Below, one piece after another: positions 25,795 to 34,754 of a DNA stretch of 64,000 bases. The stretch spans positions 19,025 to 83,024 of the forward strand of contig CAMAWG010000003.1 in assembly GCA_945861855.1 (NCBI GenBank), written 5' to 3'. The DNA is from Rhodoplanes serenus (GTDB lineage Bacteria; Pseudomonadota; Alphaproteobacteria; Rhizobiales; Xanthobacteraceae). The notes beneath the pieces were generated by a model, which ran no database searches, was not told the DNA's origin, and saw only the letters and a list, made by a program, of their open reading frames with translations. The position numbers and the translations under genes are program-made. The first letter of the stretch is position 1, and every line of letters begins with the position of its first letter.

Positions 25795-26364
25795 ATGACC
25801 GGAGTCATGTCTCCGGGGTCGGGCCGCGCGTTGCGGCTCGACCCCCATCACCTGCCCGTGCGCTACGCGGCGCGCGATAATGGCGCCGACGGACAGGTTC
25901 GCGACATCGAACTCGACCGCGACCGCGTCGTGCTCAGGCGTGAGGTGCATGGTATTCCGATGCGTATCGGCGTGAACATGGCCGAATTCGCCGGTGTTAC
26001 GATGCGCTCACTGCCGCCCGACGGCGAGGAACCGGCCGCGGTCGCCATCATGCTCGAACACCGCGACACTGGCCTCACCGTGCCGCTGTTCGTCGCCGCC
26101 GAAGGCGACGACGCCATGGCGCAATGGAAATCCTGGAGCCGCGTGCTCGGCGTTCCCCTGCTGGTGGACGACGGCGACGGAAGCTTGCGCGAGCCGTTCC
26201 GCCGGATCGGCCGCCTCGGCGTCAGCACCCCTGCCCCGCGGCGGCGGCGGCGCGCGGCCATCAAATGGCGGCGGCCCTCGATCCTGATGCGGCGCAAGCC
26301 CGGACGTCCGTCCGCCACGCCGACCGTCCACCGCGGCGAGCGCGAGATCATCGCGCGGAGCTAG
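25795..26364 (+). CDS. DUF6101 family protein
   Basis: A 189-residue protein of a family mostly seen in Bradyrhizobium-like bacteria. Marks are SGRALRLDPHHLPVRYAARDNGADG near the N-terminus, VPLFVAAEGDDAMAQWKSWSRVLGVPLLV in the middle and RRRRRAAIKWRRPSILMRRKPG before the end. GAGG seven bases upstream favours ATG 25795; ATG 25750 and TTG 25732 are possible. The basic Arg-rich region suggests nucleic-acid or membrane contact. Function unknown. The 237 bases upstream (25558-25794) hold no other gene I can support. Confidence 0.75.
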   Translation: MTGVMSPGSGRALRLDPHHLPVRYAARDNGADGQVRDIELDRDRVVLRREVHGIPMRIGVNMAEFAGVTMRSLPPDGEEPAAVAIMLEHRDTGLTVPLFVAAEGDDAMAQWKSWSRVLGVPLLVDDGDGSLREPFRRIGRLGVSTPAPRRRRRAAIKWRRPSILMRRKPGRPSATPTVHRGEREIIARS

Positions 26365-26434
26365 GCGTGGCTATTCGAACGTTGACCTCCGGCAATTGCG
26401 CGATGCGCATCTGGGGCGCGGTGGCCGCCGGAGG

Positions 26435-27415
26435 CTAGATTCTGAAAATCCGCCTCGCGTTGTCGCCAGCAACTTTGCTTGCCCGATCGCCCGGCAATCC
26501 GCGTACCAGAGCCAGGCAGCCCTTCATGTCGCCGACGTTGTGCGGAAAGTCCGTGCCGTAGAGAACATTGTCCGCACCGGCCACAGCGACGCACATCTCC
26601 AATGCGCGCGGCTCATAGATGACGGTGTCATAGAAAATCCGGCGCAGATAAGCGCTGGGCGGCTCCTTGATGGCGGAGCGGCAGGCGGGGATGGTCTCGT
26701 AGCAGCGGTCGAGCCGCCCGCTGAGATAGGGAAGCGTGCCGCCGCCGTGCGGCGCGATCAGCTTGGCGTTGGGGTAGCGGTCGAGGAAGCCCGACAGAAT
26801 CAGCCGCGCGAAGGCGAGCGTGGTGTCGACCATGAAACCGATCGGCGTCGCCAGGCTGAATTCGTCGAGCCGCATCGCCGCGCCGCCCGGCGGAATGGTC
26901 GGATGGACGAACACCGGCAGACCCAGGCGGTCGATTTCCGACCAGACCGGTTCGAACAGCGGGTCGGTCAGGTCGCGTCCGCGGATGTTCGCAAGCGTCG
27001 CCACCCCGAGCGCGCCGTCGGCGCGGGCGCGTGCGAATTCGGCCAGGGCGTCATCCGGATATTCCCACGGCAGCGACGCGATCCAGCGAATGCGGTCGGG
27101 ATACTGCCGCTGGCTCGCGGCATAAGCGGCATTGCCGATCCGCGCCGCCTTGATGCTGGTTTCGCGCGCGCCCCAGAACACGTTGGGGCCGGTCAGCGAC
27201 AGCACGGCCATGTCGACGCCCGCCTCGTCCATCGCGCGCAAACGCAGGTCGTAGTCGAACATCTCGGGCATCAGCGTCACGAACGGCGCGCCGGCGAGAT
27301 GGATCGCCATCTGTCCCGCCCGCGTCGGCTTCAACTCGTAGTCGCCGCCGTCCTGCTGCAGCAGGTCGAGCCACTCGCGAGGGATCATATGCGTGTGGAT
27401 GTCGATGACGGTCAT
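26435..27415 (-). CDS. Amidohydrolase family protein (ACMSD-like)
   Basis: A 326-residue amidohydrolase_2 superfamily enzyme. The N-terminal metal motif DIHTHM (His7, His9), the central LPVFVHPTIPPGG His, and the C-terminal YGTDFPHN Asp complete the TIM-barrel metal site. Relatives include aminocarboxymuconate-semialdehyde decarboxylase and orotate/resorcylate-type decarboxylases, so either hydrolysis or decarboxylation is possible. It stands alone between DUF6101 and the RND operon. The substrate is unknown. Confidence 0.85.
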   Translation of the reverse strand: MTVIDIHTHMIPREWLDLLQQDGGDYELKPTRAGQMAIHLAGAPFVTLMPEMFDYDLRLRAMDEAGVDMAVLSLTGPNVFWGARETSIKAARIGNAAYAASQRQYPDRIRWIASLPWEYPDDALAEFARARADGALGVATLANIRGRDLTDPLFEPVWSEIDRLGLPVFVHPTIPPGGAAMRLDEFSLATPIGFMVDTTLAFARLILSGFLDRYPNAKLIAPHGGGTLPYLSGRLDRCYETIPACRSAIKEPPSAYLRRIFYDTVIYEPRALEMCVAVAGADNVLYGTDFPHNVGDMKGCLALVRGLPGDRASKVAGDNARRIFRI

Positions 27416-27569
27416 GTGGTTTGGCGGCAGTATATTACGATGCGTATCCGCAACATGTCTGCTTGTTAAGATAAAGCGGAAATGTTTCGCTCACACTGAG
27501 TTCTACCGGTTTTGACTCAACGCGGACATCGGCCGCCGGGCAATCGCGGCCTGCGTCCGTCCTCAATTC

Positions 27570-30500
27570 TCAGCTCTGAGCAAGGGCAGGAAGGCTATCT
27601 GGTATCGTCCGCTGCGGTGCCGAATTTGGCTTGATCCGAAACCACGCAACGTACAGGGCTGGCAAGAATACGAGAGTCAGCAGCGTCGCGACCACCAGGC
27701 CGCCCATCACCGCATAGGCCATCGGCCCCCAGAACACGGTGGGGGCGATTGGAATCATGCCCAAGATAGCGGCTGCAGCGGTCAGCAGGATTGGGCGCAG
27801 CCTGTGCTCCGTGGCCACGATCACTGCGTCCCATGGGTGCTGGCCCGCAGCAATTTCGGTATCGATCTGGTCGATCAGGATCACCGAATTGCGGATGACC
27901 ATGCCGATCAACGAGACGACGCCGAGGATCGCAACGAATCCCATAGGTGCGCGCGAGATAAGCAGCGCGGCGGCAACACCGATGAGAGCCAGCGGTGCGG
28001 TGGCAAGCACAAGGAACAGCCGCTGAAAGCTCTGCAGTTGCACCATAAGGATCGTAATCATGATGAGGATCATGAGTGGAAAGACCGCGAAAATGCTGGC
28101 CTCAGCCTTGGCGCTCTCTTCAACCGTGCCGCCTGCAACCACGTCATAACCCGCCGGCAGGTTCGATTTGAATGCTGCAACGTCGGAGGAGAGCGCTTTG
28201 ACAACGGTCGCTGCCTCCAGGCCCGGCGCCGTATCGGCTTGCACCGTGATTGTTGGCAAACGATGCCGGCGCCAAACCAGCGGAGATTCGGTCGCGTAAG
28301 AGAGCTTAGCGACCTGCTCAAGGGGCACCGAGCGCCCGCCAGGCACGTTGATCATCAGGCTGCGCAGAGTCTCTAGCTTGGCGCGCTCTTCCGGAATAGC
28401 GCGGGCGACGATATCGATCAGGTAGATATCATCGCGGACCTGGGTGACCGTTGTGCCCGATAACACAGCGTTGATGGTCTGACTCAATGCTTGCGAACTG
28501 ATACCGAGCGCCCGAGCCCGGTCCTGGTCCACCTCGACGCGGACCACCTTGGACGGCTCGTTCCAGTCGAAGTTGATGTTCCGCGCATTCGGAGTGTTGC
28601 GCAGTAGTGAGGCGAAGTTCTGCGCGATCTCGCGGACTTTCATGGGATCGGGACCGCTGATGCGGAACTTAAGCGGCCAGCCGACCGGAGGTCCAAGCTC
28701 CAACGGACTGACGCGCGGCTGCACCTGATCGAATTCCGGCCCCTGCAATGCGGCGAGGATGCGCTTGTGCACGGCTGGGCGAACTTTGAAGCCCTTCGTG
28801 ACAATGACGCCTTGCGAGAAGAAGTCGTTCGCCAGCTGTTGGTCGAGCGGCAGGTAGAATCGGATTGCGCCGCTTCCGACATAAAACGACCAGTGTTCGA
28901 TGTCGGGATCGGTCTTCAGAATCCTCTCGAGATCATCAACCACCTTGCGCGTTGCATTGATCGAAGATCCTTGCGGAAGCGTCAGGTCGACAAGCAGCTC
29001 AGGACGGTCGGAGCTCGGGAAGAACTGCTGCTGCACGAATTGCATGCCCGCGAGAGCGGCGACGAACATCCCCACAGTGGCACCGATCACCCAGCACTTG
29101 AGATGCAACACGCGATCGAGGAGAGCATGGAAGGCGCGGCCGAAGCGCGACGGCTCATGGCCGTGGTCCTTCATTTTGTCTGGCAAAATGAAGACGCCTA
29201 TCAGCGGCGTAAACAACACGGCCACGAACCAGGAGGCAATCAACGCGATTCCGACGACGGCGAACAGCGTGAAGGTATACTCGCCGGCGCTACTCGCCGC
29301 AAAGCCCACGGGGACGAAACCTGCAATGGTGACGAGCGTTCCGGTCAGCATCGGGAAGGCGGTGGCGGAATAGGCGAACGACGCGGCGCTCACCTTATCG
29401 GAGCCCTCCTCGAGTTTTTTGATCATCATCTCCACCGCAATCATCGCGTCGTCGACCAGAAGGCCTAGTCCGATGATGAGCGCGCCGAGCGAGATACGCT
29501 GCAGGCTCACTCCGGCAAGATTCATGACGACGAAGGTGATCGCAAGAACCAGCGGAATCGAAATCGCGACGACGATGCCGGGGCGCCAACCGAGTGCTAA
29601 GAAGCTCACGGCCAAAACGATGGCGATGGCTTCGATCAAGACCTTAATGAACTCGCCTACCGCATCTTGGACGACCTTTGGCTGGTTGGCGACCAGATGG
29701 GTCTCGATTCCCGCAGGCAGGTCGGCCGTCACCTTGGTGAGGCGCTTTTTAACGTGCTCCCCGAAAGCAAGGACGTCGCCGTTCTTGCGCATCGACATAG
29801 CCAGGCCGACGGCGTCGCGACCATTGTAGCGGAACATCGGCTGCTGTGGGTCAGCGTAGCCCCGTTGCACCTTGGCAATGTCGCTCAGCCGAAAGAAACG
29901 GCCGTTGAAACGGAAATTGATGGCTTTCAGGCTCTCTTCGGACGTGAACTGACCCGAGACGCGAATCGCGATCTTCTCTTCAGCTGAATCCACTGTCCCA
30001 CTCGGCTGGATCGCGTTCTGCGCCTGCAATGTCTGGATCAACTCGGAAATGTCGAGCCCCATGGCGGCGAGCTGTTGAGTGGAGAACTCCAGATAGACTT
30101 TTTCGTCCTGGGTGCCGAGAAGGTCGATCTTCGCAACGTCGGGAACGCTGAGCAGCTCGGCTCGCACGCGCTCGGCGTGATCACGCAGCTCTCGGTGGGA
30201 GAAGCCATCCGAAGTCAGCGCGAAGATCAGGGCAAAGGTATCGCCGAACTCATCGTTGAAGAAGGGACCTTGCACGCCTTGCGGCAAGGTCTGTTTGATG
30301 TCGCCGACCTTCTTACGCACCTGATACCAGAGATCGGGCACGTCCGAGGCACGGGTGGAGTCCTTTAGATACACGAACACCACAGACTCGCCTGGCTTGG
30401 TGTAACTCTTTTGATAATCGATGTTCGGCAGCTCCTCGAGCTTCTTCTCGATCCGATCCGTGACTTGCTGCATCGTCTCCAGTGTCGTGGCGCCGGGCCA

Positions 30501-30659
30501 TAGCGTCTTCACCACCATTGTCTTGATGGTGAAGGGCGGGTCTTCATCACGCCCGAGCCGGCGGTATTCGAAAATGCCAGCGAGCGTCACGACCAGCATC
30601 AGGTAGACGACAAAGCTCTTATGCTCAAGCGCCCAGCGGGAGAGGTTAAAGGTCGTCAT
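27570..30659 (-). CDS. Efflux RND transporter permease subunit
   Basis: A 1029-residue resistance-nodulation-division pump with the expected 12 membrane segments and two large periplasmic loops. The proton-relay Asp pair in LGLLVDDAMIAVEMM lies near residue 402, and the repeat-related second half ends QPHPWDAVIVATEHRLRPILLTAAAAILGMIPIAP-like sequence (here GQHPWDAV...). The N-terminus WALEHKSFVVYLMLVVTLAGIFEYRRLGRDEDPPFTIKTMVV fits the AcrB/MdtB-like branch. It overlaps the adaptor gene by four bases. An outer-membrane channel gene is not present, so a TolC encoded elsewhere must be used. Confidence 0.95.
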   Translation of the reverse strand: MTTFNLSRWALEHKSFVVYLMLVVTLAGIFEYRRLGRDEDPPFTIKTMVVKTLWPGATTLETMQQVTDRIEKKLEELPNIDYQKSYTKPGESVVFVYLKDSTRASDVPDLWYQVRKKVGDIKQTLPQGVQGPFFNDEFGDTFALIFALTSDGFSHRELRDHAERVRAELLSVPDVAKIDLLGTQDEKVYLEFSTQQLAAMGLDISELIQTLQAQNAIQPSGTVDSAEEKIAIRVSGQFTSEESLKAINFRFNGRFFRLSDIAKVQRGYADPQQPMFRYNGRDAVGLAMSMRKNGDVLAFGEHVKKRLTKVTADLPAGIETHLVANQPKVVQDAVGEFIKVLIEAIAIVLAVSFLALGWRPGIVVAISIPLVLAITFVVMNLAGVSLQRISLGALIIGLGLLVDDAMIAVEMMIKKLEEGSDKVSAASFAYSATAFPMLTGTLVTIAGFVPVGFAASSAGEYTFTLFAVVGIALIASWFVAVLFTPLIGVFILPDKMKDHGHEPSRFGRAFHALLDRVLHLKCWVIGATVGMFVAALAGMQFVQQQFFPSSDRPELLVDLTLPQGSSINATRKVVDDLERILKTDPDIEHWSFYVGSGAIRFYLPLDQQLANDFFSQGVIVTKGFKVRPAVHKRILAALQGPEFDQVQPRVSPLELGPPVGWPLKFRISGPDPMKVREIAQNFASLLRNTPNARNINFDWNEPSKVVRVEVDQDRARALGISSQALSQTINAVLSGTTVTQVRDDIYLIDIVARAIPEERAKLETLRSLMINVPGGRSVPLEQVAKLSYATESPLVWRRHRLPTITVQADTAPGLEAATVVKALSSDVAAFKSNLPAGYDVVAGGTVEESAKAEASIFAVFPLMILIMITILMVQLQSFQRLFLVLATAPLALIGVAAALLISRAPMGFVAILGVVSLIGMVIRNSVILIDQIDTEIAAGQHPWDAVIVATEHRLRPILLTAAAAILGMIPIAPTVFWGPMAYAVMGGLVVATLLTLVFLPALYVAWFRIKPNSAPQRTIPDSLPALAQS

Positions 30660-31741
30660 TTGCGGTTACTCCCGGCCAGGTTTACTGCGGCGAGCCTGAC
30701 CTTCTGACCGACGGTGAGGGTGTTCACGCCCGCGGTGACGACGATGTCACCTTTGGCAAGACCGCTGGCGACCACGACAGTATTTGCCTCATAGCGCGCG
30801 ACCGTGATCGACCTCAGAGCGAGACTGCTCGATGGCTGATCCAGTACCCAGACGGCCGGCGACCCGGCCTTTTCAAACAGAGCGGCGAGCGGCAGTGCGA
30901 CCGCGAGAGCGGTCTGCCCTTTCAGGCGGCCACCGATACTCATGCCGAAGCGAAGCTGCGGCGGCGGGTTCTTCAGCGTGACTTTCACTGCGTAAGTGCG
31001 CGTCACTGGATCGGCGACTGGAGAGACCTCCCGCACCATGCCCTCCACCGTTAGCTCCGGATTGGACAACGGCCAAACCAGAACGTCGATTTGCGTCGTA
31101 CCGATTTCGGTTAAGGCCGTTTCGGCGATGTTGAACACGCCGTCCTTGTCGTCCGGTCGCGCCAGCTTCACCGCCAATTGGCCGGGATTCACGTTCTGGC
31201 CTGCTTCCGCGCCGACGGCAGTAATCACACCGTCGAAATCGGCCCTGAGCGTGGTGTAATTGAGCTGGTCGCGAGTGAGATCGAGATTGGCCTTGGCAGC
31301 CTTGAGCCGTGCCTCGGCGGCCTGCAGGTTGTGCAGCGCGCCGTCGTAGGTCGCCTTTGGCGTCCAGCCGTCCTTCAGGAGCTTGGCTTGGCGCGCCTCC
31401 GTTCCCTGTGCGTTGACGAGCGCCGCCTCGGCGGAGCTGACATCCGCCTCCGCCGAGCGCAGGCGGTTCTGATAATCCTGGGTGTCGAGCGTCGCCAGCG
31501 TGTCGCCTTGTTCGACCCAAGTTCCGACATCGACGAGCCGGGAAAGCACCTTGCCGGCGACGCGGAACGACAGATCGCTCTCATATCGCGGCTTGACCTC
31601 GCCGATCGCGTGGCGGTCTTCGCCGATGGGTTTGGGATTGACAACGAGCGTACGGACCAACCGGTTTTCCACCGGCACGTCCTCGGGCTTGCAGCCGGCA
31701 AGCACCAGCAGAAGCGTGAAAAGAAGGATGCAGGGCCGCAT
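30656..31741 (-). CDS. Efflux RND transporter periplasmic adaptor lipoprotein
   Basis: A 361-residue membrane fusion protein. MRPCILLFTLLLVLAGC carries a lipobox (LAGC), so it should be lipid-anchored. Then follow the barrel-sandwich/lipoyl halves (GDTLATLDTQDYQNRL and LRADFDGVITAVGAEAGQNVNPGQ), a helical hairpin (AEADVSSAEAALVNAQGTEARQ) and the beta-barrel. GGGAG precedes this ATG, so the start is set at 31741 instead of 31756. It bridges the RND pump to an outer-membrane channel. Confidence 0.93.
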   Translation of the reverse strand: MRPCILLFTLLLVLAGCKPEDVPVENRLVRTLVVNPKPIGEDRHAIGEVKPRYESDLSFRVAGKVLSRLVDVGTWVEQGDTLATLDTQDYQNRLRSAEADVSSAEAALVNAQGTEARQAKLLKDGWTPKATYDGALHNLQAAEARLKAAKANLDLTRDQLNYTTLRADFDGVITAVGAEAGQNVNPGQLAVKLARPDDKDGVFNIAETALTEIGTTQIDVLVWPLSNPELTVEGMVREVSPVADPVTRTYAVKVTLKNPPPQLRFGMSIGGRLKGQTALAVALPLAALFEKAGSPAVWVLDQPSSSLALRSITVARYEANTVVVASGLAKGDIVVTAGVNTLTVGQKVRLAAVNLAGSNRK

Positions 31742-31913
31742 GTTTCGGGCTCCCAAAATCAGAGGTTGTCTTTGGCTACTTGTTGGTGGCCGATCGCGTC
31801 AGTTGCAAAAGTTTGGCCATTCGGCGATTTTGCCGGCGGCGCTCGACCGCAGGACGGACCTGCGATCGAGCAACCGAGGTTGGTGCGGCCAAATCGACCT
31901 AGCGGCGCGGCCA

Positions 31914-32219
31914 CTATGCTGCGAGCGCTTCCTTCGTCAGCGTCCAGGCTTGGCTGAGCTTCTTCGAACGCATGTCGAAGTCCGCTTGAGCGTCGGCAAT
32001 GCGCCTTTCGATGCGTGCCTTGGCCTGGCCGGTCGCGGCCTTCGCCTGATCCTGCAGCGCCTTAATCCGCGTCTCGGCTTCAGCCTTCGCCTGGTCCAGC
32101 CTTACCTTGGCCTGCTCCTGTACCGCCTTGATCTGCTTTTTCACGCGCTCGATGTCTTGCTGGATGGCCGCGCGATTCTCGGAGGCCGCCTGCTTGAGAT
32201 CGTCGCTGAGCGCTTTCAT
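31914..32219 (-). CDS. Small coiled-coil protein in the RND operon
   Basis: A 101-residue, highly charged all-helical protein (MKALSDDLKQAASENRAAIQQDIERVKKQIKAVQEQAKVRLDQAKAEAETRIKALQDQA), with heptad-like repeats almost throughout and no signal peptide. Its ATG overlaps the DUF1269 stop (ATGA), so translation is likely coupled. The track start at 32249 is a GTG inside the upstream gene. A 172-base gap with no other gene separates it from the adaptor. It has no recognised family; an apolipoprotein-like amphipathic helix is possible. Confidence 0.75.
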   Translation of the reverse strand: MKALSDDLKQAASENRAAIQQDIERVKKQIKAVQEQAKVRLDQAKAEAETRIKALQDQAKAATGQAKARIERRIADAQADFDMRSKKLSQAWTLTKEALAA

Positions 32220-32713
32220 ATTCGCTTCAAGGGCCTCCCTTTCGCGCACATCTGGTCTGCGACCACTTCGCCGCGCAGCCGCCTGAACACGATCGCGTTG
32301 AGCCGCTGCAGCCGGGAATCGACCGGTGTCGTCCAGGTCTCGTCGATTTCCGCGAGAACGGCGAATTTGCCGGCCGTGAGGGTCTTGGAAACGTCATCAA
32401 GGAACGTCACATCGACCCCGCTCTTGCTCACGTCGAAGAACAGGCCCGCCAAGCCGCCGACCGAGGCGCCGACGGCTACTCCGACGGGACCGCCGAAGAT
32501 TCCGATCAAGCTGCCCGTGAGTAATCCGACCGCTGTGCCGACCGGCCCGGAGTCGGCCGCCTGTTTGACTTCGATCTTTCCGCTTTTCTCCTTGGCGATC
32601 ACCGCCGCCGAATAGAGGCTGATGTCGCCGTCGTGGTGCAGACCCTTCAGGGCGCTCAGCCCCTCGTATGCCGCATCCTCACGGTCAAAAACTGCAACAA
32701 GCATCTTGTTCAT
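32216..32713 (-). CDS. DUF1269 domain-containing protein
   Basis: A 165-residue protein: LVAVFDREDAAYEGLSALKGLHHDGDISLYSAAVIAKEKSGKIEVKQA (ferredoxin-like start), then a glycine-rich hydrophobic hairpin (GPVGTAVGLLTGSLIGIFGGPVGVAVGASVGGLAGLFFD) and VSKTLTAGKFAVLAEIDETWTTPVD. This is the DUF1269 pattern. The Gly zipper suggests membrane insertion or oligomerisation. GGAG precedes the ATG. It is the first gene of the leftward operon that ends in the RND pump and faces the TetR gene. The function is unknown. Confidence 0.87.
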   Translation of the reverse strand: MNKMLVAVFDREDAAYEGLSALKGLHHDGDISLYSAAVIAKEKSGKIEVKQAADSGPVGTAVGLLTGSLIGIFGGPVGVAVGASVGGLAGLFFDVSKSGVDVTFLDDVSKTLTAGKFAVLAEIDETWTTPVDSRLQRLNAIVFRRLRGEVVADQMCAKGRPLKRI

Positions 32714-32765
32714 GGGTAGTACTCCTTCTGTTGGTTCGACTGTTTGATTGACTTGCTTGCGTCAT

Positions 32766-32876
32766 GTTGACGATGGCAACTTTATATCCGGCGGTAGTTG
32801 TCAATGTCTACATTTTCTAACAAATAGCTGATATGCAGAATGTTGACATCGACAACTTGATTTGTTAAATGTAGGC
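32766..32876. promoter_or_regulatory. Operator-like repeats in TetR/DUF1269 divergent promoter region
   Basis: Three related 15-mers lie in the intergenic region: GTTGACGATGGCAAC (32766-32780), GTTGTCAATGTCTAC (32797-32811) and GTTGACATCGACAAC (32842-32856). The reverse complement of the third matches the second at 13 of 15 positions. CTACATTT...AACAAAT (from 32810) also recurs inverted as ATTTGTTAAATGTAG (to 32876). The region is AT-rich against the genome. Regulation by the adjacent TetR protein is inferred. Confidence 0.6.
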
Positions 32877-32898
32877 AAATTCAGCGGGTTATCGAGCA

Positions 32899-33576
32899 AT
32901 GCCCAAGCCTCAATCCCACGAGCGTCCATACCACCACGGCGACCTGCGCCGTGCGATCGTCATGGCCGCGCTGGAAATCCTGCACGAAACCCAAAGCCTT
33001 GAGTTTTCGCTGCGCGAACTTGCCCGGCGAGCGGGCGTCAGCCACAACGCCCCTTACAAGCACTTTGCCGACAAACGTGAGCTATTGGCGGCCGTATCGG
33101 CGGCGGGGTTCGAGACGCTGACGAAGAGAATGGCCCGCGAAATCGTGGGCCTCGACAATGCTCGCGAGCGGTTGTTCGCAATGTTGCGCGCTTATATCGA
33201 CCATGGCGTTGAAAATCCGGCGCTCTACAGCTTGATGTTCGGAGGCCATCTGAGCGGTCCGGAACGTAGCCGCCCCGCTATCGAACGGGCTGAAGCGGAG
33301 AAGACCAAAGCTCTGCTTGCGGGCGTGATCGTCGCCGGAGGTCTGGGACGCGCTATCCCGCACATCTCACGCAACGAACGAAAAATTGCCGGCGCGATTC
33401 TGGCGTGTTGGTCCCTTGTGCATGGTCTCACTCTGCTACTGGCCGATGGGCTCGTCGGACCGAAGAAAAAATCTGGCGCGCTGGGTGACAGCCTCGTGCA
33501 GGGCATTCTGGACGGTCTCGCGGTGGAACTTCCCGCCTTGCCGCCGGGTACTTGGATAGGGCCGCAAGGGTCCTAG
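32899..33576 (+). CDS. TetR/AcrR family regulator
   Basis: A 225-residue TetR-type repressor. The N-terminal helix-turn-helix FSLRELARRAGVSHNAPYKHFADKRELLAAV (residues 36-66) is clear, and the larger C-terminal ligand domain resembles the WHG type (VENPALYSLMFGGHLSG). It is divergent from the DUF1269-coiled-coil-adaptor-RND operon, the common arrangement of an efflux repressor with its target. Ligand unknown. Operator-like sites lie in the shared promoter region. Confidence 0.92.
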   Translation: MPKPQSHERPYHHGDLRRAIVMAALEILHETQSLEFSLRELARRAGVSHNAPYKHFADKRELLAAVSAAGFETLTKRMAREIVGLDNARERLFAMLRAYIDHGVENPALYSLMFGGHLSGPERSRPAIERAEAEKTKALLAGVIVAGGLGRAIPHISRNERKIAGAILACWSLVHGLTLLLADGLVGPKKKSGALGDSLVQGILDGLAVELPALPPGTWIGPQGS

Positions 33577-33660
33577 CGAAATTTTCTCCACTGTTAGTTC
33601 CGAATATCCAAGAACAGCTACCCCGATATTTTCTGCGGTTCGAAATGACGCGATTGGCAC

Positions 33661-33718
33661 AAGGCGAACCTGGTTCAATGTTCGCTTTGCAGTCGCTATC
33701 GGGAGGAAAGCGGACATA
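33661..33718. repeat. Degenerate dispersed extragenic repeat
   Basis: In the 242-base gap between the TetR and ubiA genes is a fragment with AATGTTCGCTTTGC followed by AAAGCGGACAT, an imperfect inverted pair. Its minus-strand reading MSAFLPIATAKRTLNQVRLVPIASF resembles spurious peptides from a repeat common in Bradyrhizobium-type genomes. No gene was found in the rest of this gap. Confidence 0.4.
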
Positions 33719-33818
33719 ACGTGGCCCTTACCCAGCAAGCTCGATTTAGGAGTACACGTCCCGGACTTTTGGAAGGGTCGGCGGCCGCAAGGGCAGCGCC
33801 CAGTGGAGATGAAACGAT

Positions 33819-34754
33819 CTACAACGCCCGCTTTGCGGCCGCGTCGAGCAGCAGCGCCACGAACAATATCAGGCCGGCGTCACGGTTGGAGCGAAACATC
33901 CGCAGGCACGATTCCGGATCGTCGATCTCGATGCGCGCGATCTGCCAGGCGAGATGCGCTGCGAAGGCCAAAAGCCCAAGCGGGAACACCATGCCCGCGT
34001 TCGCGGTCAAGCCCGCAAGCCCGATCAGGATCACCGCCGCGATTGAGAAAATCGCCAGCATCGGCCTGGTCCGCGCGCCGAACAGGAGCGCGGTCGATTT
34101 GAGCCCGACCAGCGCGTCGTCCTCGCGGTCCTGGTGCGCGTAGATCGTGTCGTAGTGGATCACCCAGGCGATCGACCCCAAGTAGAGCAGGAACGCGGGC
34201 CACTCCAGCGCACCGCGCGCCGCGGCCCAGCCCATGAGCGCACCCCAGGAAAAGGCGAGCCCCAGAAAAATCTGCGGCCAATAGGTGAAGCGCTTCATGA
34301 ACGGATAGATCGCCACCACGCCGAGCGAGGCGATGCCGACCGCGATCGCGAAGCGGTTGAACTGCACGAGCACCAGAAGCCCGGCGAGCGCCTGCAGCAC
34401 CAGAAACACGGCGGCCGCCTTCACGCTCACCTGACCCGAGGGAATGGGCCGCGAGCGCGTGCGCTCCACGCGCGCGTCGATGTCGCGATCGACCAGGTCG
34501 TTCCAGGTGCAGCCCGCGCCGCGCATCACGATGGCGCCGATCAGCAGCAGCAGGATGTGCCAGGGGCTCGGACCCCAGTCGCCGCTGGCTGTGGCGGCGA
34601 GCGCCGACGACCACCAGCACGGCAACAGCAAGAGCCACCAGCCGATCGGCCGGTCGAGACGGGTCAGCCGGAGGTAAGGGCGCGCCCACCCCGGCGCGCT
34701 GGTGTCGACCCAGTTGCCGGTCGCATCGGCGACGCGTCCGGCTGACCGGCTCAT
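33819..34754 (-). CDS. ubiA: 4-hydroxybenzoate octaprenyltransferase
   Basis: The membrane prenyltransferase of ubiquinone synthesis (4-hydroxybenzoate + polyprenyl diphosphate). The 311 residues hold about nine membrane segments and both Asp-rich motifs, NDLVDRDID (from residue 85) and DREDD (from 209) after YAHQ. SRPIPSGQVS is the usual UbiA loop. It overlaps the stop/start of the upstream proline-rich gene by four bases (ATGA). ubiK of the same pathway lies 8 kb away. Confidence 0.95.
   Translation of the reverse strand: MSRSAGRVADATGNWVDTSAPGWARPYLRLTRLDRPIGWWLLLLPCWWSSALAATASGDWGPSPWHILLLLIGAIVMRGAGCTWNDLVDRDIDARVERTRSRPIPSGQVSVKAAAVFLVLQALAGLLVLVQFNRFAIAVGIASLGVVAIYPFMKRFTYWPQIFLGLAFSWGALMGWAAARGALEWPAFLLYLGSIAWVIHYDTIYAHQDREDDALVGLKSTALLFGARTRPMLAIFSIAAVILIGLAGLTANAGMVFPLGLLAFAAHLAWQIARIEIDDPESCLRMFRSNRDAGLILFVALLLDAAAKRAL

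Noticed and set aside
33436-33738. 100-residue minus ORF beginning MLGKGHVMSAF
   Set aside because: The peptide comes from the degenerate extragenic repeat and partly from antisense of the TetR gene; not a supported protein.
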